Positions 24,190 to 35,750 of a DNA stretch of 64,000 bases are shown piece after piece. Below the pieces are notes generated by a model that saw only the letters and a list, made by a program, of their open reading frames with translations, was not told the origin of the DNA and ran no database searches. The stretch is taken from positions 3,348,001-3,412,000 of the forward strand of contig OY756140.1 in NCBI GenBank assembly GCA_963576785.1, given 5' to 3'. How positions within the stretch are numbered: position 1 is the first letter of the stretch; each line of letters begins with the position of its first letter. The position numbers were made by a program, and so were the translations under genes. The DNA comes from Chlorophyllum brunneum (taxonomy: Eukaryota; Basidiomycota; Agaricomycetes; Agaricales; Agaricaceae).

Positions 24190-27100
24190 GCACAAACCCG
24201 CGAGCCAATAAATCTAGAGTTTCTGTTTTATCCCACAATAGACGATATGTAATCCCCCAGAAATGAAACTCTATGTGCAAACTTCTCCTCGACTCAACAA
24301 TCCAAACAAGAAAAGGACGCAGACTAATTACAACCCTTGTAGACTCCGGATACACCCACACATGCATAGCACAATGAACAATAGATGAAGAACAGATCCC
24401 GACTAAACCCCTGGAGACCCCGATCAGAGTAATCAATGCCAACAGAACAGAAAATAAAAAAGGAGAGATAATGGACAAGGCACAACTGGTATTAAACAAC
24501 AGTAACCACACGGAACAAATCGACGCTCTAGTAACACAATTGGAAAGCGCAGACTTATATCTCGGATACAACTGGCTGGTCAAGCATAACCTGGAAATTG
24601 ATTGGAACAATCACGTCATACGATTCACCAGATGCCCAGATGATTGCAAAATATCATATAGCGACATACGGTTCAACAAGAGAATACGGACAGTCAAAGA
24701 ACACATTGAAGAGAAAAAGGCGGACTGGACGAATGATGAAGATCTACCACCATACCTCTGACAATACACCCACCTATTCAACAAAAAGAACTTCGATAAA
24801 CTACCTGAGCACACGGTATGGGACCACGAGATAAACCTGTCTGAAGATGCACCCCCAGTACTACAGTCCAAGGTCTACCCAATGACAATAGCAGAGAAAC
24901 AGGAACTACAGAAGTTCCTTGACAAGAACCTTGCCTCAGGACGAATCAGACTATCACAATCCCCCTATGCCACCCCATGTTTCTTTATACCAAAAAAGGA
25001 CGGAACAAAACACCTGGTACAGGATTACAAAAAGCTGAATGAACACACCATCAAGGATAAGACGCCACTGCCACTCATAAGCAAAGTTCTAGACCAATCA
25101 AAGGATGCGAAGGTGTTCAACAAGCTCGATATCATTTGGGGATATAACAACGTCAGGATCAGAGAAGGGAATGAATGGAAGGCAGTGTTTGTAACAAATA
25201 GCAGATTATTCGAACCTATGGTCATGTTCTTCAGGATGAGCAATTCACCGGCGACCTTTCAAAGGATGATGAACACGGTATTTCGGGAAATGTTACATGA
25301 GGGAATGCTCGTCAACTACATGGACGATTTTGTCATTCCAGGAACCACACAGGAAAAACTCGAGGAAAGAACAACATAGTTCTTAGACATTGCAGCCAAG
25401 CACCAGCTTTACTTCAAGCGGTCAAAATGTGTGTTCGACGTGAAGGAAATACCCATCCTGGGCTTTATAGTGGGACAAGGCAGCGTTAAAATGGAGGAAG
25501 AGAAGGTGAAAGCAGTAAGAGAATGGCCAACACCCAAATCCATGAAAGACGTCGAAAAATTCCTGGGTTTTGCAAACTTCTACCGACGATTCATACAAGA
25601 CTTCAGTAACATAGCAACTCCCCTACATGAGCTGAAGAAGAAAGATGCGTAATGGTCATGGTCAGAACGACAACAACAGGCATTTGAGAAGATCAAAGAA
25701 AAGATCACGAGCGAACCAGTACCAGCAATGCCTCAAGACAAAGGACAATACAGAGTAGAAGTGGATGCATTGGGATACGGAGTAGGAGTGGTATTATCAC
25801 AAAACCAGAATGACCAGTGGCACCCAATCACCTTTCACTCGAGAACAATGACACCGGCAGAACGAAACTACCAAATCTATGACAAAGAACTACTAGCAAT
25901 CCGAGAAGCAATCAAAACGTGGAGACAATACCTACTCGATGCCGACAAACCATTCGAGATATGGATGGACCACAAGAACTTAGAATACTTCAGAAAACCA
26001 CAACAACTCACAGGACGACAGACAAGATGGCAACTGGAATTACAGGAATATCGCTACACACTAAAACACATACCCGGAAAGACAAACACGAAAGCAGACA
26101 TGCTATCAAGACTAGCAAAAACGGACACAACCAAAGACAACACAAATATCATGCTACTACCCGACCACTTATTCAATAACACTATCACCGAGATCAGACA
26201 AATTTGGGAAATATTGGGAGAAGAAGACCTGAAACACCAATTACAAAAGGAGCAAAGAAGAGAAACACAGTGGCTAAGAGAAAAGGAGAAATGACCAGAG
26301 GAGATATGGGAAACTGATGGATTACCCATGTTTGAAGGAAGAATATATGTACCACCAAATGCCGAGTTACGCCAAGAAATACTCCAACAACACCACAACA
26401 AAACGGACATAGGACACCCGGGACAGCACAGAATGATCAAACTCCTCAAAAGGACATATTGGTGGCCACAAATGCGCAATGATGTTAAACGATACATCAA
26501 GGGATACGACACATGTCAGCGAAACAAAATACTCCAGACACGACCTACCACACATCTCCATCCATTACCGATACCCACCGGACCATGGGAGGAAATATCA
26601 ATTGACATGATAGGACCACTGCCAGAATCAGACAGATATGACACGATACTTGTCATTGTTGATTGTTTCAGCAAAATGATCAGACTATGCGCAGTTAACA
26701 CCACCCTATCATCCGAAGAGTTAGGAGATATTTATTGTGACGATATATGGAGGCAACATGGGATACCCCGCAGGATCATCAGTGACAGAGGCCCACAATT
26801 CGCATCAAAGTTCATGGCAGAACTTTGCAGAGCAACCGGCACCCAACGTAACCTATCTATGGCATACCATCCACAAACAGATGGTCAGACAGAGCGCATC
26901 AACCAGGAGGTCGAGGCATACCTCAGAAACGTAGTCAACCATGTGCAGGACAACTGGAAGAAATGGCTCAGCACAGCAGAATTCCAATATAACAATAAAA
27001 CACATAGTGCCACAGGACATTCACCGTTCCAGATAGTATATGGACGACATCCATGGAAAGGGAATATCTCAAACACGGGCAAGGCACCTGCAATCACGGA

Positions 27101-27645
27101 GCGAATACATGCCAAGAAACAATAAAAATGCTACAACAGAACTAGACACAGATGGAGAAACGGAACAGCACGAAACCAGAACACGAGTATAGGACAGGAG
27201 ACCAAGTTTGGCTTGAATTAGAATGACACGGCCGACAAGAAAACTTGATCACAGGAGATACGGACCATTCCAAGTAAAAGAAAAAATAGGCGAAACAAGC
27301 TACCGACTGGAACTACCTGAAACATGGGCAATACATGATGTGTTTAACAGCAAACTCCTCTCCCCCTATCACAAACCCGAGTATGACAGCCAGCATACTC
27401 TGCCACCACCGATCCCCGAGATAATCAATGATGAGGAACATTATGAGGTAGATGAAGTCCAAGGACACTGCACAAGGGGAAAGCAAAAACAGTACCTAAT
27501 ACACTGGAAAGGGTATACGTCTGAAGAAGATACATGGGAAAATGAAGCAAATCTGGAAAACGCCAAAGAAGCAGTACAGGAGTTTATGAGCAAGATTTCG
27601 AGGACGAAACCTATAAAAAGGGGAGGTAAAAAGCAGCAATTATGA
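24190..27645 (+). pseudogene. pol of copy E: protease, RT, RNase H, integrase, chromodomain
   Basis: In the -1 frame relative to gag. Order seen: protease LVDSGYTHTC (about 24335); RT with PCFFIPKKDGTKHLVQDYKKLN, KLDIIWGYNNV and NYMDDFVIPG (about 25315); RNase H with [20 protein letters not shown] and DHKNLEYF. The integrase has an HHCC zinc-binding region (GHPGQH, CQRN), then SIDMIGP, ISDRGPQF and TERINQEVE (D,D,E). The C-terminal chromodomain (YEVDEVQGH..YLIHWKGYTSEEDTWE, about 27448-27590) is expected to steer integration to heterochromatin marks. Stops occur in the protease, at 25377, 25650 and 26292, and there is a frameshift between 27125 and 27223. The largest intact piece is the integrase core (26328-27125). 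Confidence 0.88.
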
Positions 27646-27742
27646 ACAACAGACCTCGCATTCCAAGCAACCACTACACTCAATGCATCACTCACTGTAC
27701 CCACTTCACCCTCGACTTTTCCAACTATCTTCATAACACACC

Positions 27743-28579
27743 ATGCCTGCCAAATGCCAACTTACTCCATACCCCTACCTCAAAGAATTCGATGAACTTG
27801 TCCCAGAAAGAACCAGCCATGAGGAGCTCGTGGAAGGAGAAACCCTAGTCGACACCATGATACTATTGGGTGCAGCAATGAAAGCAACCCAAGAAGGCGC
27901 ATCTAAAATAATGGATACCCTATCCAACGCCACTCCAAGACTCAACCAGTTTATCATCGACAAAGGAAGGAGAGACCAATTGGAGAGACACCTATACGAA
28001 ATCAACGACGACCTGCAACTTATTGTCATCTCCAATATGCGAGCTCGGATGCATAGCATCCTCGTAGCCCTAGCCGAACGACTCAATACGTACGAGTCAA
28101 GGAGTACAGATAACCTCTCCCACCATATCGTCAACCGACTACTTGTTAGTAACGACCCGTTCCCCATCCAACATCACATCTGTCATAAATGCGAACAAAA
28201 GACACAAGAAGCAACAGCCACCGACCAACTACTTCACCCCGACATCGAAGAAGAAGTGGCCCATCTACAAACCATCCTCACCACGGTAGTACCCCCCATC
28301 ACACCCATGACCTTCCACCCATTGCAAGGATATAGCACATTGAAGTTGGAAGGCGAAAAGGACAACGAATACTGGAGGAGCATAGTGCACAAGCTCTTAG
28401 GCAATCACACCAATGATAACACCACATACAACAATCACACCCACTTCCTGTTTAAAGAAGGACCGCCTCATGCACCCCTCTGGATTGGCTCAAGACGTGT
28501 CGACAAAGCACCTCTCATCAGAGGAAATAAGAAGGACTTGGCCAGAGCTCTGGGAGCTGCCGTACCTATGAATGAGTAA
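27743..28579 (+). CDS. ORF3 of copy E, 278 aa, unknown function
   Basis: Complete ORF between the chromodomain stop (27645) and the polypurine tract, a place where some retroelements carry env or accessory genes. It starts in the context cacaccATG and ends TAA at 28577-28579. The protein is hydrophilic, probably largely helical (RRDQLERHLYEINDDLQL), with one Cys-x-x-Cys pair (HICHKCEQ, near residue 150). It has no signal peptide or membrane segment, so it does not look like an envelope protein. A C-terminal block (MTFHPLQGYSTLKLEG, then WRSIVHKLL, then HAPLWIGSRR) is shared with D's ORF3. Homologues occur in copies A, D and G, so it is a regular gene of this element family. Being open while the pol of the same copy is broken may be chance. 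No function can be assigned. Confidence 0.82.
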   Translation: MPAKCQLTPYPYLKEFDELVPERTSHEELVEGETLVDTMILLGAAMKATQEGASKIMDTLSNATPRLNQFIIDKGRRDQLERHLYEINDDLQLIVISNMRARMHSILVALAERLNTYESRSTDNLSHHIVNRLLVSNDPFPIQHHICHKCEQKTQEATATDQLLHPDIEEEVAHLQTILTTVVPPITPMTFHPLQGYSTLKLEGEKDNEYWRSIVHKLLGNHTNDNTTYNNHTHFLFKEGPPHAPLWIGSRRVDKAPLIRGNKKDLARALGAAVPMNE

Positions 28580-28673
28580 ATTTGCATCGCGTCTTCCTGC
28601 CTTCCCCAAACTCCGTATGCTTTATTTTACAAAGGACCTTTACAGTAATACACATCATGAGGACATGAAGCTT

Positions 28674-28686
28674 GAAAGGGAGGTAT
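28674..28686 (+). other. polypurine tract of copy E
   Basis: aaagggaggtat immediately precedes the 3' LTR. The same sequence precedes the 3' LTR of D (44357-44369) and, reversed, that of A (10899-10911). It is the expected plus-strand primer. Confidence 0.75.
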
Positions 28687-28980
28687 TGTTACGAACTATA
28701 GATAGACCGTTCATTCCTATCTTGTGTCTGTTACCTCGTGTACCCTCATACTTGTTTCACTTCTCGTCTCACTCCTTGTTTCACCCCTAAAGGCTATGCC
28801 TCCCACCTGACTCATTTACTCCTCTCCCTTATTATTAGCTGTTACCTCTAGTATATAAAGTGTAGTAATACTTGATGTATTCCTTATACTTTACCAATCG
28901 TATCATGCCTTCTTCCTTTCTCTACTTCCTTTCCTTTATCCAAAGGCTTGCAACCTGAGTCAGAGACTAAGGTCGTAACA
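28687..28980 (+). repeat. 3' LTR of copy E
   Basis: 294 bp, same length as the 5' LTR, TGTTACGAAC...GGTCGTAACA, followed by the target duplication AAAGA. Its self-priming block reads atactttaccaa, one C-to-T change from the 5' LTR. Confidence 0.94.
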
Positions 28981-31192
28981 AAAGAATTATCAGTGACAGA
29001 GGCCCACAATTCGTGTCCAAATTCATGGCAGAATTATGCCGAGCAATAGAAACCCAGCAAAACTTATCCATGGCATACCATCTACAAACCGACAGTCAAA
29101 CAGAGTGCATCAACCAGGAGGTTGAAATATACCTCAGAAATGTAATAAACCATGCTCAAGACAATTGGAAAAAATGGCTGGCCACAGTGGAATTCCAATA
29201 CAACGACAAAACCCACACAGCTACTGGATATTCACCATTTGAAATAGTTTATGGATGACACCCTTGGAAAGGAGATATAACGACCATCACCAAAGCACCT
29301 GCAATCACGGAGCAAATACAGGAGTTACAAAACATGCGACAAGAAGCGACAAAAATGTTACAACACAGTTAGGAACAAATGGGGAAATGCAACAGCACTA
29401 AGCCAGAACACAAATATGCCCCAGGAGAACAAGTTTGGCTCGAAGCAAGTAATATCAGGACAACGAGACCAACCAAAAAGCTGGATCACAAACAATATGG
29501 ACCATTCAGAATAAAAGCAAAAATAGGCAAAACAAGCTACCAATTGGAATTACCTGAAACATGGGCGATACACAATGTGTTTAACAGCAGACTCCTCTCC
29601 CCCTATCAAAAACCCGAGTTTGACAGCCAGCGCACCCCGCTACCACTGATGCCCGAGATCATCAATGATGAAGAGCAATATGAGGTAGACAAAATCCGAG
29701 AACATTGCAAAAGAGGACAACGAAATCAATTCCTAGTACACTGGAAAGGGTATACCTCCAAAGAAGACACATGGGAGAATGAGTCAGAGTTAGGAAATGC
29801 TAAGGAGGCAGTCCAAGAATTTTTAGACAAGATTTCGAGAACGAAACCTATAAAAAAGGGAGGTAAAAAGCGACAGTTATGAACAACAAACCCTGTGTTA
29901 CAAGAGATCACTACACTCAATGCACCTCACACTGTATCCACTGCACCATAAACTTTGCCAATTACCTCCACAACACACCATGTACACCAAACGCAAGCCC
30001 ACCCCCTTCCCAGCCAATGACGCAGAATTTGAACAAGAACTTAACAACCTCCTCGATGCTCAGTCCACCAAAGATCAAATCGAGCACTATACCGCCACAA
30101 CCAAAGGACTCACATACATTGCACACACCATCAACAACCTCCAAATCCAAGCCAAAGCCCTGAGCCACATTCTACTCATCACCACTACTAGAGTCCTTCC
30201 TGCCGCCATGTCAACCAGGAAACATGAACTCATGAAGGAGTTATTAGACAAAGCAGCCACCGACCTCAACATACTAGTGCACTCTGATGCAAAGAAATGC
30301 ATGCAAAGTGCCTTAATCATGACAGGCGAAAGACTCAATTACCTCACAGACTCGAGCAACAATCCCACCTACAGACTTGTATGGAGACTAATGGATTTCG
30401 ACTCATACACCCCCACTACCTTACCCAACAAGCCGCCCTACCACAAAGACGATGAACAGGACTGGTTAGATGAAGGAATGGAAGGAATCGACAAGTCTGT
30501 TCCAGACCATCTAATGGAACCAGACATGTAAGACGAAGTAGACCACCTTCTCATACAACTGCCTGATATGGACCCGCCACCTAAACCAATGATATTCAAT
30601 CTGCCCCCATCTTATCTTACACTCAAAGACGGAGGACAGTTCAAAGAAAACTACTGGGAAGAGATAATACACAACCTCATTGCAGCCGAAACAAACAATA
30701 CCGCTATGTTCAAAGGACACACCATAGCCCTTTTTTTTTTTTTTTTTTTTTTTAATCAACAATTTATATAGCGGTGCTCGAACGCAGTCCGCGTATACAT
30801 ACATACAAAGGCAGAACATACAGAATGTTTGGAGAAGGGAAAGTAAACTACAAGTAAACTAACCCCACGAGACTCGTTGACACCTAGCGCATACACTAGA
30901 GAGATGTTTGGTACCTACAATATTCAGCAGAAAGAGGAAAGAAAGGAATTCGGAAAGAGAGAGAGTGAGAGAGAGAAATCGATAGAAAAGAAACTATCTA
31001 CTCGCAATCACAAGGGGGAACATCAAACAGTACATAGCGTGTGGGCGGGTATTCACCCGGGCACCACGGGAGAGATGGAAGTTGAATGAAAACTACATAA
31101 AATAGTAGACAAGCGAGGAGAGGGGAGATAGAGAAATGAATTGTAAGTCCATAACCGGGAGAGCAAAAGAAAAAAGAAAAAAGAAAAGGATC

Positions 31193-34100
31193 CTACACAG
31201 GTGCAGACCCAAACCTCCTTTGGACTTGATGACAATGTAACGGTGGGATAGAACCAGCATGGATACGAGGGCGATCAGGTTCTGGGGGGAAGCTGAACAC
31301 AGAGGGGTTGCGGCGCAAGAAGTTGACGAATGTCTTGATCATGTCGACGCCAAAGTGGTGATCGAAGTTGTTGCAACGATATAGGATGTGTGACCTCATT
31401 TGCACCATTTGACTGTTGCAGTGGTGGCACGAAAGATCCTCGTTAGGAAAGAATCATAGTCGATATTCTCCAATCGGGGCGTGGCATAGTATGGCACGAC
31501 AAGCTCTTGCAAAGAGCTGGGGCTGGTATCCGCATTCTCGTATCCATGGACTGGACTTGATGTGTGACGGTAAGACGGAGGCTCCATTCGCTCGCACCGG
31601 GAGGTGGAGGAAAGAGCTACCGCTGTAATTTTTGAATCCGAACATGGCTTGCCATGTGTGAATGGCTCGTTCAGCGGACTTCTTGCGAAGGTAGTCGATC
31701 GAGTTTGGTACTCGGTGATTTCGACCTCAGTTAGGCCAGGCGACCGTTTGGATCCAGTTGTGGGTAGCTTTTTGAATCCCATACTTGCATTTCGACGGCG
31801 TGTGATAAAATGAAAGGCGGTGTTGGTCTGATTCGTTGAACCAAGCCAGGAGTGCCTTTGAGGTGAGGATGGACTGTCGTTGGCATGAATGTGGTGAACA
31901 GTCGAGTAGGAGCCGGGAGGCTGCGATGGAGTCAGTGAACACGTGAATGTGTTCAACCTAGTCGTAGTCGGCAGTGGCGAGCACCTTGGTAATACCTAAG
32001 TACTGCACTACCAGTTCTGTGTCCGTCGACATAGTTCCTCCGAGTCTCTTCATAATAGAGCTCCCGCCGTCAAGATGTCGAATGGTGGCTGCCACTGTAA
32101 ACTGGCTGGCAAGCGGATTGGGATTGGGGTGGACCAAGCCGTCCGTACCAATCGTGATGGATTTTCCGTCCATCGTTGCGTTCGTTGTTACATCTTCCCA
32201 AAGCGTCTTTGAGAGGTGAGGGTTGTCCCGGTTGAATCCTATAAAAGTTACATTAGTAGAGAAATGGTCAAGTAACCTACGTCCGGGCCAGAGAGATTTA
32301 GAAACGGAATTAAAATGTTCTATATACCGAGTCTCGGGGGTGGGGTGCGAAAAGTCCATCACAGCTCCAAGTGTCTTCTTCTTCTGAACCTCCGTGAAGT
32401 TCTTGATGTGAAGTCGGTGGGGGGAAGAATGATACTCTTTCATCAATCTTGCCAATGCGTGTTCATTGTCCAACGTATAAAGCCTTGATGATTGTCGTTC
32501 GGCCAACTTTCGGAGATGTAGTTTGATGGGCATGAGCCCCGCGAGGGACTCTACACCACCGGTGGGAGAAGTACGGAAGGCCCCAGTAATCCAGAGTGCC
32601 GCCCTTTGTTGCATTTTGTTAAGGATCTCACAAGTTCCCTTGGTACGGGATCAATCGTGAAACCATAGTCAGAATCCATATGTCGCAACTGGTACAACAC
32701 ATGAACGGTAGAGTAGTCTCTTGTTGCTGGGGGATAGGCCCCTGACGGAGTTTCCCAGCATTTTCATCGCCTTGATGGTGGATATCGCCTTGGCGGAATA
32801 GAATCGAACGTGTTCTTTGAAGGTCAACGTCCGGTCGAAGTAAAAGCTGAGGTACCACCAATGGGTCTTTGGTTTGAGGGGGTTGCGACCCATGAATGGT
32901 GGGGATCCCAAATCAATTGAGGGATTCGAGTCCTGTCTTACACGCGTGAAGTGAAAGATCTCGGACTTGCCGTGTTCAATTTCCAGGCCGAATTCGTTCA
33001 TGAGCCGCTCCATTTCGCGGTACATGTGTTGCAGGATTTCCACATTCTTTTCCAGAGATGGGGATTGCGTGATTAAAGTGCCATCATCGACGAATGACAG
33101 GACATCAAAGTCCCACTTGTCGCAGTGTTCCTCTATATAGGTGTCAAAGATGTGTAAGAGAGGGGCGAGGAATAGAGTGGAGAGAATAGGGCTGAGGGCT
33201 GAGCCCTGACCTACTCCTACTGCTGCATCGTATTCCGGGGAAGTTTCATTGTTCCATTGGTAGGTAGTGCAGCGTTCTTTTAGGTAGTTGTTGAAGAACG
33301 CTGCGACCTGGGGGGGGAAATCCTTGTTGTCATAGAATTTCGATAAGGAGATCGTGGTTGAGGGAGGGGAAGAACTGGGCCACATCAAATGCAAGCACTG
33401 ATGTTTTCTTTTTCTTCGTCTAAGCTCCCCGGATAATGTGTGTCAGGAAGAGACCCGCGTCCTCAGTGGACCTCTGGCGGATTGCACCCAATTGGTGCGG
33501 ATGGAGGACCTTGAATTTAACAGCCTCGAATTGGAGTCACTTGGCGAGCATTTTCTTGATGAGCTTGCCAAATGTGTTAAGGAGGACGATTGGTCAGAAT
33601 GCCTTTGGAGTAGAGTAGTTGGGTTTATTGGGTTTCGGAATAATTACTGACGTCAACTTTTTGAAGTGGGTAGGCCAGTGCCCGATGCTCAGACATGCAC
33701 TACCGATTTTGAGGAATAGATCGGCGCAAGTTTCGTCAGCGATGATCTGTTTGAGATGGGACCAGGAAACATGGTCGGGACCAGGAGAAGAGGAATTCGA
33801 GGTATTCTTGAGCGACTCCATCATTTCAAGGAGAGAGAAATCTACCCAAGTCCTATTCTCCATTCCATTCGGGGAGGGGAGTTCGTCTAGAACCGCTGTG
33901 TTCATTGGTCTATCATGGGCAGCGTTGTAGTGGGAGTCAAGAGCTGTCCACAGGTTGTCTAGTGTGAGACATGGTTGGCCGTTGTGGCGTATGGCTTCCG
34001 TGGCTGGAAGTGCGCGGTCTTTAACCCATGGCATGAGATCCCATAGGCATTTTCGGTTGACGGAGATTTCTTGTATCTTTTTGTCAAAGTAAGCTCTTTT

Positions 34101-35243
34101 TGTTTTTCTTGTAGTTTTGCGAAAAGCGTTCCACTTGCGCTTGTTCTTGCGGTCTGCGCAGTGTGTAGCAAGTGCGGTTGAGCACTCTTTGTTCCACCAG
34201 GTCTTGGATCTGGTGGTGATCTTGGTCATCTTCGCATTCCGAGTCCACGATCTGTCGAATAAAACTCCCAATTCAGCAACAGCTCTCTCCAGCTTGTCCG
34301 CGTCATTCATCGGCCAGTTCTGGTTCTTGATTCCTTCTATGATGTCCATCAGGAATCTGGTTTCCTCTTCCGATTCTTTGGGGATGGTCAATCTTTCGAC
34401 GACGACATCCATCTGCAGAATAGGTAACCTGATTAGTAGGGGGGCATGGTCTGAGTTGTACCGATTGCCGTCCTGTATAGCATGGGAGGGAATGTGTGGA
34501 AGCATTTCCAAAACAAAGATCAGGTCTATGACTGTGTCTGGTAAGTTGGGGTTTGAGGCATAGCGAGTCGGCTTGGCCTCAAATGGAGTAGTCCTCACAA
34601 GGTTGAGGGCTTCGGTGACCATAAGGAGTCGGTCCGCACTCGCCAGATGTTGGTCCGTTGAAGGGTCTCAGAACTCCGATCTGATGTTGATGTCTCCTCC
34701 CAAAAGAAGAAAGAGCGGGAGGTCGAAGAGTCGCTCCTCAAGGAAGTGGAGCACAGTGTTACGGCTGTCGTTATAAACATTCAACAGTAGTAGTTCTTCT
34801 CCTCCCGCATATAGAGATATACACAGGAGGTCTCGATGGTCTATTACGTCTCTTCGGATGGAGGGTCGGAGTCATTTCAGCCTTTTATGAGCAAAGGCTA
34901 GGACTCGCGGCGTGGTACAGTGTTCCATGTTAACCGTGCATTGAGGGTATCATCGGCGTCCCACTTGAAGGACTTCTTTGGCGATAACTGGATAAGAAAG
35001 GAGAGTCCAGTCTGGGTGAACTGGGCCTCCTACAAGGGGTGATCCGTTGTTAGAGACAGATGAGGGGATGTCTTGGAGGTATCTCCAAGGGGGTTCTTGT
35101 ATGAGGAGGAGGTCGACGTCACCTCTATGCGCGAGGACTGTCTCCATCACTCCATATGATTTACCTACGTTGTGAGAGCAGACTTTCAACTCATTCAGGA
35201 GTGAACGAGGAGGCCTGTCTTGTTCGTTGGGGACGTTATTCAT
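31193..35243 (-). pseudogene. ORF2 of LINE L1
   Basis: Starts MNNVPNEQDRPPRSLL at 35243, overlapping the ORF1 stop in an ATGA. It has the same domain order as the better copy L2: endonuclease (VCSHNVG, LLLIQEPPWR), RT (SFVDDGTLITQS), RNase H (IGTDGLVHPNPNP) and the C-terminal CCHC (HILYRC). It is broken by several stops and frameshifts but recognisable over its length. The 3' terminal part is duplicated in arm 2. Confidence 0.85.
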
Positions 35244-35750
35244 TGAGGGGGGTTTGTCTGGCTTCGACTAGCCTGGGATGGTGAGGAGGCGGGTGATGGA
35301 ACTCCTTTGTTTGCTCGAAGTTCGAGCGCTTTGTTTGTATGCCAGTCATGGTCAAATTGCTTTCTCCAAAACTGACACTTTCGGTCGGTAGCGAGGTGGT
35401 CCTTGCCACAGTTGGAGCACGTCGCCTTGTGGGGGCAAGGTTCTCCGAGGGGGGTAGCCGTGATAGGCGGAGTGGCCTTATCGTTGCCCTTGCAACAGTG
35501 GGCGAACAATCGGTGGTTGGCGGTAGAGTGTGGCCCTTTGTAGTGTGCACAAGTGAAAAGTCTCGCTCGGCAGCACACTAGGGGGTGGCCCCAACGACAG
35601 CATTTGCCACAGAATGGCACTCCCGGGTTTGCGGTTGCCTTCCTGATGCGGAAGAGCCCTCCGTACATCCCTTCTTTGACTCTTACCACCACCATCGATT
35701 TGTAAAAAGTCGATTATACGGTTGAGAGTACAAGTACTAGGATAAATAAT

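Larger units (their letters stand above)
22558..28980 (+). mobile_element. Ty3/gypsy chromovirus copy E, full length, nested in copy D
   Basis: 6,423 bp with two 294-bp LTRs and a perfect 5-bp target duplication AAAGA at 22553-22557 and 28981-28985, which splits D's integrase. It is the best-preserved chromovirus copy, yet it carries about six stops and one frameshift, so it is not autonomous as it stands. The LTRs differ at about ten sites by eye, nearly all C/T or G/A. Confidence 0.94.
20000..29882 (+). pseudogene. pol of copy D, interrupted by copy E
   Basis: Protease shows LVDSGCTHTC (active-site Asp present). RT continues through a frameshift before 21011. The RT active site reads NYMDNFIIPG, so the second catalytic Asp is changed to Asn. 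RNase H follows (VEVDASGYEVG) with the integrase zinc-binding region to 22557. After E the integrase continues at 28986 with ISDRGPQF (catalytic Asp) and INQEVE, and a C-terminal chromodomain (YEVDKIREH...FLVHWKGYTSKEDTWE, about 29680-29830). Many stops are TGA or TAA. Confidence 0.83.
25435..31800 (+). repeat. inverted duplication, arm 1
   Basis: Matches arm 2 (57635-64000) in reverse complement without any net indel: paired coordinates always sum to 89,435. Translated stretches such as 27743-28579 and 29920-30531 are identical in both arms. It includes the RT end through the 3' LTR of E, the D segment, and the 3' 1.07 kb of L1. The last 150 bp or so (31650-31800) are clearly more diverged than the rest. 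Confidence 0.93.

Noticed and set aside
27743..28579. ORF3 as a retroviral-type envelope gene
   Set aside because: It is in the env position, but no signal peptide, transmembrane anchor, cleavage site or Cys-rich ectodomain pattern is visible.
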